From positions 1-5,686 of the forward strand of contig JAAOZO010000074.1 in assembly GCA_011605715.1 (NCBI GenBank): 5,686 nt of DNA. The letters are read 5' to 3'. Positions within the stretch are counted from its first letter, which is position 1, and each line of letters begins with the position of its first letter. The notes under the pieces are model-generated. The model was not told the origin of the DNA. It was given only the letters and a program-made list of their open reading frames with translations, and did no database searches. This document shows, one piece after another, positions 5,620-5,686 of this stretch. This DNA comes from Nitrososphaerota archaeon (GTDB taxonomy: Archaea > Thermoproteota > EX4484-205 > JAAOZO01). The position numbers were made by a program, and so were the translations under genes.

Positions 5620-5686
5620 CTAAAACTGTTCGACCTTAGAACTGAGACGATCCCATTCTATCCTTACCTTAGCTTCAGAACTAAGC
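5620..5686 (-). CDS. Possible C-terminal tail of a convergent gene (partial, uncertain)
   Basis: Read on the minus strand from the window edge, a frame stays open for 21 codons (ending KVRIEW...SSKVEQF) to a TAG at 5622-5620. The composition is protein-like, and the stop lies 19 bp from the aminotransferase stop, as for a convergent neighbour. Against this, a plus-strand frame over the same bases is also open, and the piece is too short to identify. No function is proposed. Confidence 0.2.
   Translation of the reverse strand, partial: LSSEAKVRIEWDRLSSKVEQF

Noticed and set aside
5668..5685. CTTAG...CTAAG hairpin and TTCAGAAC shared with the relic's end (4296-4303), suggesting a second element end
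   Set aside because: The stem is only 5 bp and the shared word only 8 bp, both expected by chance, and the window ends here.
5601..5686. Plus-strand open frame after the aminotransferase (contains TIPFYPYLSF)
   Set aside because: It has no start codon, does not continue from the gene, and competes with a minus-strand frame over the same bases; it is too short to call.

Overview
The window looks like a piece of an AT-rich archaeal chromosome, most likely a thermophilic member of the Thermoproteota or a relative. The evidence is the archaeal-style NadC signature GGGDTHR, AGA/AGG and ATA as the favoured Arg and Ile codons, TATA-like boxes in place of bacterial -35/-10 pairs, and the remains of a TnpB of a type common in thermophilic archaea. 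The phylum is inferred, not shown.

Layout. Positions 1-2832 (+) carry the de novo NAD pathway from aspartate: the 3' third of nadA (quinolinate synthase), complete nadC (quinolinate phosphoribosyltransferase) overlapping nadA by 4 bp, and nadB (L-aspartate oxidase) behind its own TATA-containing gap. Together these would convert aspartate to iminoaspartate (NadB), quinolinate (NadA) and nicotinate mononucleotide (NadC). nadB is complete in content, and every catalytic residue checked is present, but a 2-bp insertion at about 1418-1425 splits it into two overlapping frames. Positions 2843-3565 (-) encode a serine alpha/beta-hydrolase, convergent with nadB and only 10 bp from it.

Positions 3566-4394 contain no intact gene. 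Reading all three plus-strand frames shows that most of it (3756-4295) is a decayed tnpB of the IS200/IS605 type, recognisable as five successive blocks in shifting frames. Its RuvC core and first zinc-ribbon CxxC are lost, and it ends in a hairpin that may be the element's right end. Positions 4395-5600 (+) encode a complete DegT/DnrJ/EryC1/StrS-family PLP aminotransferase with no pathway partner in view. The last 86 bp contain no confident gene; a short minus-strand frame there may be the tail of a neighbour.

I found no tRNA, rRNA, CRISPR array or convincing new defence system. The two points most worth checking are the nadB frameshift and the TnpB relic with its terminal hairpin.
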